From Rhodamnia argentea (lineage: Eukaryota > Streptophyta > Magnoliopsida > Myrtales > Myrtaceae): DNA of 64,000 bases. Under the pieces are notes generated by a model, which searched no databases, was not told where the DNA came from, and was given only the letters and a program-made list of their open reading frames with translations. The first letter of the stretch is position 1; the number at the start of each line of letters is the position of its first letter. The position numbers were made by a program, and so were the translations under genes. Location: positions 6,678,001 through 6,742,000 of the forward strand of contig NC_063158.1 in the NCBI RefSeq assembly GCF_020921035.1, in the 5' to 3' direction. Of the stretch, positions 1 to 10,483 are shown in pieces.

Positions 1-184
1 CAACAAACAAAATCAACATAAGAAACTTAAATACACAACTAAACAAAAAGCTGCTATAAAGCTATTATGAAATCAGGTTTTCCTCTATTGCTAGAAGCTT
101 TTTTCATTCCCACGATAAGTACAATCCTCCGCGTCAAAGAAACAGCAATTTTCAAAACTGTAAATTTAAAGAAGCACGCATTAC

Positions 185-3100
185 CTTCAAAAAAGAAGTC
201 GGAGGAATTTTAAGTATTCCAGTGGCCGGTTCCATTTTCTCATGATTCAGAAAGCCTACTTCAGGGCGAAACCAAGCGCATGTGACATGAACCCAGAGTG
301 GCCCAATATCGGTTGGCTTCAAAGCACCCCCTAGAGACCAGCATTTAAGCCAGTCAGAACAATTTCTAGCAAGAAAATACTAACTTACACAACCCCAAGA
401 CATAGATTCAAAGCAAAACTCACACAACTATGATAACGAATTTCACACGACAGAACTTCCTCAAATACCCAATAGTAATATTTTAAAAAAAATCAAAACA
501 ATCTATCTAATGTTGTCATCATGTATATTTAAAAGCATAAGAAACAACATACAAGAACAATAGGAGTTTAAGACATTGAATCTGACCTTCTACCGGACAA
601 AGACAACACTCCCTCCTCACATCAGGCATTTCACATGCTCTACAAACCCATGAGGTGAAGTCTTGAACATTGTTTACCCCATAACATTCCTGGTGCACAG
701 CTATCTGACACCTGCAATCCAGAGCGAATCCAGTTCATTTACAGAAGAAGATCCACCTATCTGGTGACCTTCGATTAAAATATCAGAAAAAAGTGGACAA
801 ATGCTATCCAAAAAGATAGAAGACCTGTTGCAGATTATCATTTTGTTATAGTCCCAATCTTCAACCCATCTACATACAGCGCACCTTTCTGTCGTCCATT
901 TTGCAGAAACAGGCACGTAACTCTCTGCAGTAAAGATAGATTAATAAATAATAAAGCGCTTTCATTCAATCCAGACACTAAGGTCATTTTTTTTACAGGG
1001 CCAGCAGTCCGCTTGCAAACTTCTGCTTCTGGTTTTTGTTTTTGAAATATCTGGGGACTCTTTGATGCACATGTAAACAATAACTTTCAAGCGCTTCATT
1101 TAACAAAAATCATACTTAAGACCAAGAGTCAAAAACCACAACCAAAAGCTACAACCGCTATAGTAAAAGCACCAAATCCTTCCCTTTCGGGATGCACTGT
1201 AGAAGCAGTTGTACCATATATACCATGAAAACTTTCATTGCATATTTTGACGGTAAATGCAAGAACTACCTTTCAAGAAATCCATCAACTGCTGCTTATC
1301 TAACTTCAAAGGATCAGAACCAAGTGCGGCATACTCTGCAAGCTGAAGTTACACAAGATTAGCACGAAACTCATTTTGGCCACACAAAGCACAAGCACCA
1401 CATATCCAATACATACAATCATCACCAAGATATATTATTGACTACGTCTACCTCAATGACCTAAAAATGTTTTCTTCCCATCTGAGTATTGAGAATATAT
1501 TCAGTCTCCAAGTGGAAAAAGATTAAATCAAGCAGATACAGAAACTCAAATGACGTATGCTGAAAGATAACTAGTTAATACGCTAAAAGACGTCATTCTT
1601 AAGATGACCAAGACTATAGATTCCAGAAACATAGTACGAGCTGTGTAATAATCATATTTTAATGGCCAAATCTGCACATAAAAGTATAAATCATGGACAC
1701 CACACCACACCGCACCACAAGCTATATAAGCAAAAGCTATTCCATGGTATTTACTTTATCAGTACCTTTGACACTGGAAGTATTCAAACAAAGTTCATGA
1801 TTGACTTTTTATAAACAGAAGAATCAAACAGACTAGATAAGCAAGTCTAGTATTTATTAACAGAGGAAGGAAGAGCGCAAGTGACAATGTGAAGTCACAG
1901 GAAAGTGTACCAACCCATTTCTCCAGTGGTTCTTTCGTATCCTTGATTTTGACACTGTACTTCCACTTTTTGGCTCTGCAACCTGTGTGCCGTTCCCATT
2001 CACTAGGTGTCTGCATCTTTGAACCACACGAACCACACTTGCACACAATTCTACAACAACAAACGAAATCAAAGCAGCTTATCAACAAACCTAGTTTAAA
2101 TTAAAAACGTTCCCAAGCTATGCCCGTTTTAAAAGGTTGTGTTGTCTTCAACACACACCATTCAGATTACTTAAATTCTCAAGTAGACAACAGATTAATT
2201 CTGACATAAAAGCCGATAAGCTAAGTTAATTGGTGGTACTGGTAACCACAAAAAAGGAGATCCGATCCAGATTAGATGATATGGAAGAGTGAAAGATCGT
2301 AGAAAAGAAAAATATTGATAGCGCAGAAAAGACGAAGCAGCATCATAGGAAATTTATTCTTCAGTTCTGAAGGCTTACAGATGAAGTTTTGGGATATATG
2401 AACCTTCCATGCCATTGCACACCACAGAAACTTTGTCAGGCAAAGAAGCTTGCTTGTTTTCCACCAACCTGTTTCAAGCAAATCCAAGCGATCTAGTTCA
2501 AGTCCTAACCAAACCATAAAGGCATATGTGCACGTACGCACGAGCACACATGCAAGCAGACTATTTAACTGACCAAAACAGGTTATATATCTCTGAGCAT
2601 ACTTCTCTTTAGGCTCCAACTTCTGTAAGTTTGGCCTTTTGCAAGTAGTCTTGGCCTTGCAATCCGGGCAGTAGTAATCAGAGTGCTCCAGATCCTTCGA
2701 GTATAAGCATGTCAGAGACAATTCCCATGTGTTTGCATGAATAGATCTAGGGACAAAACCAAATCATGCATGTTCACCTTGAAAAGTCGGCTGGAGATAT
2801 TGGCACAGTCAGCATGCACCCAAACATTGCAACCGTCACAACATACCTAAAAAAGAGTTCCGCAAAGCAAGATACAACATCAAACAGCTCATTATTGTCA
2901 AACAACGAAATTCAACTATATCAACAGTCAGATATCTTACCCAATCTCCACCATCAGAATGAAGCCAAATTTTCTTGCATATTCCGCAGTATTGTTTCGA
3001 TTTTAGTAACTGTAGAAATGATGAAGATAACATTGGTCAGAACTCTGAGTCATCTCATAGACCTATTGTGAAAGTTTTAGTTAAAATATGCAACTACGAA

Positions 3101-4809
3101 CCTTGGCACAATGTCTACACAAAGTTTGAGCTTCACCACTTGGGCCTTTCATCTTTTTCATACTTCTACAAGGGATAATGAGGCCACAGCTGTCACAAGT
3201 TTGCATATCCTTGGGACCCATATCCTGCATCAAAGAAACAGGAAGTCCCACTTTCACTGGAAAACGTGCAGAAATGGTTTAAACAAAACCGTCCATGCCT
3301 AAATTAAAAACAATAATTAAATCTGGATCCCAATAGAAGTGCAAAGCTATTCACAGCCAAAATATCGATCGTATCAATCATTACGAAGGTAAATGGAAAC
3401 GACCTTTACCACCCCAAAAAAAGAACAGACAAAAATGGGAATTAAAGACATGACCCTCTAAAGCAGAGACTTCACACTCTAAAAGTGTTACCATCATAAA
3501 AGTTCTTCAGTTCACTTGCCTAAACTCAGGAAAACATAAGTGGTCAACAAATCAAGCCGTTCACCAGTGACATACCTGATCTGCAGTGAAGCCAGAGGCC
3601 TCTTGGCTGAAACTGGCATTTGCTTCTGCACAAGCCAATCTCCCATAGCCAAAAGAGTCCGTATAACCCGCTTCTGCTAAATCTGCCTCCTCTATTGCCA
3701 TTTTGAATTCACTTGGCTTGCTTTTATGAAGCTGTGTCTGACTCTTAAATCTGGAGAAATTAAAAAAAAAAAAAAAATTACCGTAATCTTTCTTATGTCT
3801 TTTCTAACTTACACAAACCATTTACAGAAGATAAAAATTAACTCACTTATCCATGAATAGTGTATAGGGAAATATCATTCCTTGTTTTGCCCAGCCATAG
3901 TCCTGCACAGTGTTAAATTGGCTTTATAAGGATCAGAGAGACAACCCGGTGCGGGCGACGATCATCTTTGCTTTCTTATTTTTACTTTGGTGAAAGTGGA
4001 TGAGATTTATCGAGGGAAGAGAAAATGGGTACCCTTTGTTTTCCATTCTTGGAGTACCCGAAAAACATCACGCATACGGCCCCGGGGATACAGCATTTCA
4101 AAACCGAATCAGGTGCGTGCAACAATGGATCAATCACTATAGCTGGCCAAGCCGGGTACTTCTTCCCGCATTTGACCCAGACGATATCGCCCAAGCTGAA
4201 ATCTTCTGGCCTATAGCTCTGTTTTCTCGTCCCCGGTGAAATACAAGAGGGCACGTACTTCTCACTATCGATGGACGGCGAAGAATTCACATTGCATACC
4301 ACCGAACCACGTGAACTCAAAAGCTTGCTACTATTGCCACCATCCGCAAGCTCTGTACCTTCTAATATTCTAACTTCCTGCAGATTACCACAGGAATCGC
4401 TTCCAGCATTCTTTCCCGCGCTCTTCCCCGATTCATTGTACTCGAGTATCTCACGATTTATCCTGCTCTTCTCCAAATTGACCTGACTCGTAAACAACGA
4501 CTCAGTGCGCTTCGAATTCTGGACATCCCCATCTTCTCTCAACGGAGAGACAGCTGACTCGTCAAACCGCGAACGGAGCGCACGAGTGCATCCACGCGAG
4601 TACTTCAACAATGGAGGCCGAAACTTCTCCGCTCTTCCATTCGACTCTCCGCTGATACAGCAAGAGCCCGAACCACCACCGCTCACGCCGGACGACCCAT
4701 AACCATTCGTCTGCTTCATCCTCTTCCAATTCACCTCCCCGTCGGGGTCCTGCGACGTGCATCGCTTCAGATTCGGCATTTCGATTTTCTTCGGCCGCTT
4801 GACGATCAT
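185..4809 (-). CDS. Trithorax-like histone-lysine N-methyltransferase, ATX3/ATX4/ATX5 class (3' part missing)
   Basis: Nuclear histone H3 lysine 4 methyltransferase of the class with PWWP, PHD, extended PHD and SET domains and no FYRN/FYRC. Thirteen exons are visible: 4033-4809, 3847-3902, 3576-3750, 3102-3224, 2941-3009, 2778-2846, 2603-2694, 2379-2468, 1915-2050, 1270-1342, 825-924, 587-711, 185-330. They sum to 677 codons in frame. The PWWP domain sits near residues 204-285 (GDIVWVKCGKKYPAWPA). The first PHD region is at about 337-455 (CGICKKIW, VCCDGCNVWVHADC, YYCPDC). The extended PHD starts near 540 (ERCAVCRWVEDWDYNK, CQIAVHQECYGV, WVHVTCAWFRPEVGF). The rest of the extended PHD and the SET domain lie beyond the left edge. 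The start is the ATG at 4809 (MIVKRPKKIEMPNLKRC), as Arabidopsis relatives begin; the open frame runs upstream to a TTG at 4830. The class is certain; ATX3 versus ATX4/5 is inferred mainly from gene neighbours. Confidence 0.93.
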
Positions 4810-5093
4810 CTTCTGACCATCACGCGGCAACGCGGAAAAACCCTAAAGCAGCACCGAAAACCAAACTCCCCGACGGCAATCGCGACGCGCCGGACACCGG
4901 AAACCGCCGCTGGAGATCGAGAGCCGTCCCCCGTTGACGACGCGAACGCCGAATTACGGGCAATTGGAACCCTAACAGTCGAGTTCTTTCCTATAATGAT
5001 AGGGCCCCGATAGCGAGAGGGGGGGATCAATCGGCTGAGGAGTGCGCGGAAATCAATCGCGAGAGAAACAGGTTTTTAGCAGCTTCGGAGGAT
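4810..5093 (-). promoter_or_regulatory. 5' leader and proximal promoter of the ATX-like gene
   Basis: This is the moderately GC-rich stretch just upstream of the ATX-like ATG. It should hold the 5' untranslated region and core promoter. No clear TATA box is seen, as is common for housekeeping chromatin genes. The transcription start cannot be fixed from sequence alone. Confidence 0.35.
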
Positions 5094-5464
5094 GGCGTTT
5101 GTCCGAAGGGGCTCTATGTTCCTTTTCTTTTCTTTTAGCTTTAACATTCGCCAGATTGTGGGGGGCGAAAAAGGTATTTTATAATTAAAAAAAAATAGGG
5201 GCAGTGCTGACGTGGCGCGTAGCCCCGAAGTGGTTTTGGGCCTTTGGCTCCAAAAGGTGTTCGATTTGGAGGGGAATTGACGCGAAATTGGCCGTGCGGA
5301 AGGCGCGAACTGAAATTTTTTTGGAATGCGCACGGCTTGTACTGCGCCGTACCCCGCCGTAGGGGCGGTGCTTGTCCCCGCCGCGGTTGGCGTTCACCGC
5401 CGATTTTTCTCGACTAAAAAAACACATGCCAAAATCGTTGATATGAAAAAGAATAAAGTATTTT
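5094..5464. repeat. Direct duplication, copy A (ATX-proximal)
   Basis: This segment and 5899-6247 share the same order of landmarks: a GGCGTT...GTCCGAAG...GGGCTCT start, a T-rich run, ATTCGC(C/T)AGATTG, a G-rich block, GCTGACGTG followed by CACGTAGCC or GCGCGTAGCC, TTCGATTTGGAGGG or TCCGATTTGGAGGG, a GC-rich middle, and a CACATGCCA...ATCGTTGATATG or ATCGAGATGG end. The two copies are clearly diverged and contain indels. No coding frame is supported. The copy next to the gene may be part of its promoter. Confidence 0.6.
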
Positions 5465-5898
5465 GAGGAGAGAAAATGGGAAACCTCTTTTCTTGTTATG
5501 TCAAACATGAATAATTATGTTCAAAATTTCTAACAGGATTCTAATCATTTTGAAGCGGGAAAGTTACTAAAGTTATCCTCGTCCGTGCAAAAATTATCAG
5601 CTAATATTTGAGAAAAGCTTCCTTAAATATATTATAATTTACTTCCCGCATGGGGAATTTCTAATCACAAGTTAAAATCGATTTTTTCCAATATGTTAAA
5701 ACGCATTCTTTAATAAAAACGAATGTTTCATGCAATTAGTGACTCTGAAAGAAAAGAAAAATAAGTTCTTAATGCATGCACTAAGTAGCATTTGGCATGA
5801 ACTTCATCCATTTCCACAAAATATGAACGGCGATTATAATTAATTTATCCAACTTGCATTTTAAGTATTGGATGTGTTCCAGCTTTGTTGGTTTTTTT
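5465..5898. other. AT-rich spacer between the two duplicate copies
   Basis: About 430 bases of AT-rich DNA with short A and T runs. No open frame, RNA gene or recognisable repeat was seen. Confidence 0.5.
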
Positions 5899-6247
5899 TG
5901 GCGTTGTCCGAAGAGGGCTCTGTTTTTTTTCGTTTTTTGATTAGTAAATTGTTTCAATATTCGCTAGATTGCCGGGGAGCTGTAATTAATGAGAATAATT
6001 ATTTGGTGGGGGCGATGCTGACGTGTCACGTAGCCTAAGGATCCGATTTGGAGGGAGATGCGACGAAATTTCGTCTTGGGGGGGGGAAGTGGCGGCCTGA
6101 ATTTCTTTCGAAATGGATGGCCTGCGTTGGGCACAGGCCCACCGGAGGGCCGCTTTTGTCCACGGATGGTTTGTATTCCTTGGCTGATTTATGCCGACTA
6201 AGCACATGCCATTATCATCGAGATGGAAATTAAAAATGCATTATTTT
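5899..6247. repeat. Direct duplication, copy B
   Basis: Diverged second copy of 5094-5464 in the same orientation, about 800 bases further from the ATX-like gene. It keeps the same landmarks (GTCCGAAGAGGGCTCTG, ATATTCGCTAGATTGC, GCTGACGTGTCACGTAGCC, GATCCGATTTGGAGGGAG, AGCACATGCCATTATCATCG). No coding frame is supported. Confidence 0.6.
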
Positions 6248-6317
6248 TTCAATAAGGAGTGATATGGCGTAATGTGAAAAATTTCACTTAAGAAATTTCA
6301 ACTAATTTCTGATCAAA

Positions 6318-7004
6318 GGCTCCGTTTGTTTCAAGATAGAAATTTTCCTAAAAAATATTTTTTTCTAATTTTTTGAGTTAAGAAAATAAGAAAGCGCTTT
6401 TCGTTCAGTTCGATAGAACGTAGATCTCCAAAACTCGCTCGAGCCGGATGATGACAAATTATCATGTCCGTTTCTTCGGAGGGCGGAAAATCCGTAAGAA
6501 AAAAAAAAAATTTTTGATCGACGGAAAATATCTTTCTAAAATTGGAGAAAATCATATCCATTCTCGAAAGCAAAAAATCATTTTCTCATCTTGGTCACGG
6601 CTCCTTTCCTCTCGAGAACCGCTCGCTTAACACCATCATCATCAATCCGACACGCTGGTTCATTTCCGTCTCCTCATTTTCAACACCTCTTCAACTCCAG
6701 CAGACTCTCGGCCTCCTGCTCCTCCTTCGATCCATACGCCAATCGAAGCCATGCCCCCCCGCTCGATTCGCCCCCCAGGCTAGTCCATAGCTTCTCCTAG
6801 CTCCTAAGCCATAACAAATGGCCCACATTTGTTGACATGATTTGCAGAAAATAATATATTTTTATTTCCAAACAATGAAAAATAATTCCTTATCCGTTTT
6901 CATGTTTTTGCTAAATGTCATAAAATATCGTTAATTTTAAAAAGAATGAATTTTCGAAAAATAATTTTTCGAAATAGTCATATTTTCCGTGAAACAATCG
7001 GAAT
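6318..7004. mobile_element. Probable non-autonomous hAT-like MITE (degenerate)
   Basis: The left end reads GGCTCCGTTTGTTTCAAGAT and the right end, reversed, reads close to CTTCGATTCCGATTGTTTCA. Both lead into AT-rich arms with TTTTCGAAAAA-type motifs. The middle (6590-6800) is richer in C and G. It has no transposase frame. A clean 8-base target duplication was not found, so the ends are approximate. Confidence 0.4.
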
Positions 7005-7050
7005 CGAAGTTTCTAAACATGTCGTTGAAGATGCTAGTCGAAGAAAACTT

Positions 7051-7798
7051 AAGGCGCAAATGACTACCATTTTTTTCATGCATTCTTTCCACGAACTCTA
7101 TTTCTTAGTAGAAATAGATTTTTATATCTCTATTTCCTTGACGAGTTTCTAAGCAAAGATATGCTTTTGATAACGACACAAAAATTCTATTCACGTAACA
7201 TGAATTTATTTGATAATAACGTAAAAATTTTTATGGTACCGCGACCAACGAAGGATGAATGACGGTTAACAGATCGGAGACGGGCAATTGACTGGGGGTG
7301 ACCGGAGACCGGTGAATGGAGATAAGCAAACGGCATCCAAGGACCTGCGGATGGTGGACGACGCCAACGGCAGATACATGAGAGAGGGGACTAGCAGCGG
7401 ACGGCAATCGGTGACTAGCAATTGACAATCGCGGGTGACCGACAACCGGCGAAAGATGACAATTGGCCGAGGATCGTGGAGTGGAGACCGGCAACCGCGA
7501 AAAGCGACAACCTGGATGGCAACCGACAGCAAGGACCTCAGAGAGAGGGATATCGCACGTGAGAGAGAGGGAGAGTGAGCAATGAAAAAAAAAATATTTC
7601 TGTTTTTGTTCCAAATATAAAAAAAAATAGAAAAAATTTACTTCTCATTTCTATTCCAAATCTATTTATGAGTCAACAAATTTATCTTGAAAATAGAAAA
7701 ATAAAATTACGTTGCCAAATGAATTTCTATTTCAAAATTGTTCTCTTTGGAATAATTTTTTTAAAAAAAAATAGAAAAACAGAATCATACACGCCCTT
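7051..7798. mobile_element. Probable non-autonomous hAT-like MITE with GC-richer core
   Basis: The left end AAGGCGCAAATGACTACC and the reversed right end AAGGGCGTGTATGATTCTG resemble each other and both run into T-rich arms with many GAAATAGA-type motifs. The core at about 7245-7570 is GC-richer and reads open in places on the minus strand, but no known protein is recognised. No target-site duplication could be confirmed. Confidence 0.45.
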
Positions 7799-9902
7799 AT
7801 TATCCATACAAAACTTACTAGCTAATGTGAAAAAGGCTTCCTAAAATATGTTGTTTTTCTCTTTACGAGGAATTACGAATAACGAGAAAAATTGTGTTCT
7901 TATAATGTAATAGAACAAAGAAAAGAGCAGCTTCTCCATATAGTTAGGATGTTTAATAGAATGGACCTGCTCAATAATAATACAAGCAAAACCTCCGCAC
8001 TCTACGTAATAATCTATTTATACGCAATTTACAAGCCAAAAAAAAAAGTGGAAAAATCAACACTCTAAGCAAAGATGGCGCCGGAACCCGACCCACGACC
8101 ACCGCCCCAGGACGGCGAGGACGGCAGTTGCCACCGTCCTATCTGCCCACATCGAGAGAGAGGGATAGAGAGATGGTTAACTCGCCATTCTTACATTGTT
8201 CCTCCGTCCGTCAATGGCGGAACAGAGCTTAGAGTGGCGCGACGAGCATTATTGCCTTGTAGTGGTTTCTTACAAGTTATGATTTTGTCGTCAGTTTTGC
8301 TTTTACTTCTGGTGCTGGACCGATTTGCTTGGCGTGTTCCCGTGGCTCGGTGATTTTGCACATTTTATGCTGCTTCTGCTTCATCCACGAGGTTTTGAGC
8401 TCACAGGCTTCGGCTTTTTGGAACTCGACAGGATTAGACGAAGCTGGAATGGCGTCAAGTGGTCCACGGAACTGCCTTGTTGTCATGTTTTTGTGCATTA
8501 GCAGATGCTTTTCTGCCCCTTTCGATTGTGAGTTTGTTTCTGCATTGGATATACCACCTGACGTTTTTCCATGCGCAAGGTCGAGAAATAAGAATGAGGG
8601 TTAAACTTAGGCTAGAGCTGAATGCTTCTGCCGGTTAAAGACGATGGCGTGCGTGCTATAATGTGGATTTTGCTGAATTATACTCCAAGCTGCAGATGGT
8701 TACCAAAATGAATTCCATTTCCTTTCCTCATAAGTAAAAGCCGCTTAAAAATCTCTTTACGTCTTCGTGCATTCACCTCTTTATTATAAGTGTATCCTGT
8801 TTCCTGATTACTTACAGTTACACGAGAAGGATATGATGTCTGAAAATGTAAAGGTTTGAGCAAGAAATTGATATCAACGATGGTGATATGATCTGGAATT
8901 GAAGAGGGCTCCTGTCCTTGTTTGGTCATTGCATTGCGACTGTCGCAAGCTCGTCTACAGTGATTACCCTGTGCTCTACGGCTGTTAACAGGGCTATTGA
9001 TTGAATACAAGGGATGGATGCATTCTAATTTTGGATGCTAAACTAGACGTCTTCCTGACATTGGATTTGTGTTTCGCTGGCTGTCGTGCTTCTTGCACTG
9101 GTCATAGATTGAAACTGATCCTTCCTTGTTATTCACGTGGCTTCTGTATCTTTTTCTTTTGAACTCAACAAAACGAGCTAATGAACAGTGGATGCTGCTT
9201 CTAGTTTATGATAGCTGTGGAGCCAATGTCTTGTGTATGGTGATATGCTTAGTTTATCTGTACGAAAATTGATTGATCTTTTGCCGTTGTCTTGTTGTAG
9301 AAACAAAAACAAAAGTGATGCATGATGATGGAGCTTCACGATCTCGAGATTCTTATGTTCGGTGTCATCATGCTTTAAACCAAGCATTCTCCCTGTTTCC
9401 CCATTTTGGTTTATCAAGGTTTTGCACAGGATGAGCTCATATCCTCCATTTTCTCCTTTTGAAGGAAGAATCACATCAGTATCAAATAGTTACTGCAAAT
9501 CAGCGTCACAGGTGAAGAAGTTACAAAATGAGATTAAGTTCAACTACGCACTTATGTTGAAGTGGAGTTCGAGTCCAGCCACCATGGATGGAGATTTGAG
9601 ATCTGAAAGACATGGAGGTACTGCAAGGGATATTCATCCTTTCACTTCTTTCATATACCATGGCACTAGGTAGCATTTTTACTCAGTTCCGAGATAAAAT
9701 TTTCCTCTACAAGAAGTATTACTGGCTTATCTATCAATGGCTCAGTGGTTCTTGCAGCTCTAGTTTATTTCTAGAACATCTATCCGTCTTTAGTTGAACT
9801 TGCTGAATGTGGAGATCGAAAAGTTTACTTTGATATCCCTTTGTTATGTTTGAGAAACAAGTTTTGGCCGCGCTTTGACAGAACGCTAGGGCTAGACCAA
9901 TA
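7799..9902. other. Intergenic stretch without a supported gene
   Basis: Open frames up to about 110 codons occur on both strands, for example around 8075-8353, 8329-8604, 8678-9010 and 9362-9673. None resembles a family I know, and none joins into a longer spliced model with convincing borders. The stretch from 8075 to 9670 is less AT-rich than its surroundings and could hold a non-coding transcript or a decayed gene. That is a guess. Confidence 0.4.
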
Positions 9903-10483
9903 TGTATTGACACCTAAATTTTGATTATTTAATAATTTGCATAAAAACTAGGGATTAATTTTAGTCCCTACACAAAAAAAAAAATACATATAATTAAATC
10001 ATTTTGCATATAGTTTGCACTTAGTTCATTTATTTTTATTTATTTTAACATGCGTTCACATTTTACATTTGAGTCGGACCGATGTTGAATGGACTCCATA
10101 TTATTCTCCATATGGTCGAACATGGCGAAGGATTTCGCAACAGAACGTGATCTTTGAGGGGTGTGGATTGAGAAAGGAGATTCAAAGAAAGGGGTACGAA
10201 TAAAAAGAGAAGATGAGCCCATACAGTTAAAGATATTCACGCATCCATATCTGTAGGGGAATGAAAAAGAAGATTCTGGCTTGATTTGGTAGTTTGAAAA
10301 GTAGGTAAAATAACAAGAACGGAGATTTCAACGAGATAGTTTTATTTAAAATCAATTCTCCCACCGCTTAGAAAGCGCACATGCTCGTCGGCTATAAAAG
10401 GGAGCAATTCTCACTTGAACAGGGGATTCTACACGGACAACTCAAAAAAACTAGAGGGAGAGATACACTAGAAAAGGCGTGAG

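Noticed and set aside
4807-4830. A TTG start at 4830 for the ATX-like protein (MPRDGQK...)
   Set aside because: Relatives start at the next ATG (MIVKRPKK...), and a TTG start would be unusual in a plant nuclear gene. The ATG at 4809 was used.
8075-8604. Possible small membrane protein gene (Leu-rich frames)
   Set aside because: The frames overlap in different phases, have no supported splice links and match no family.
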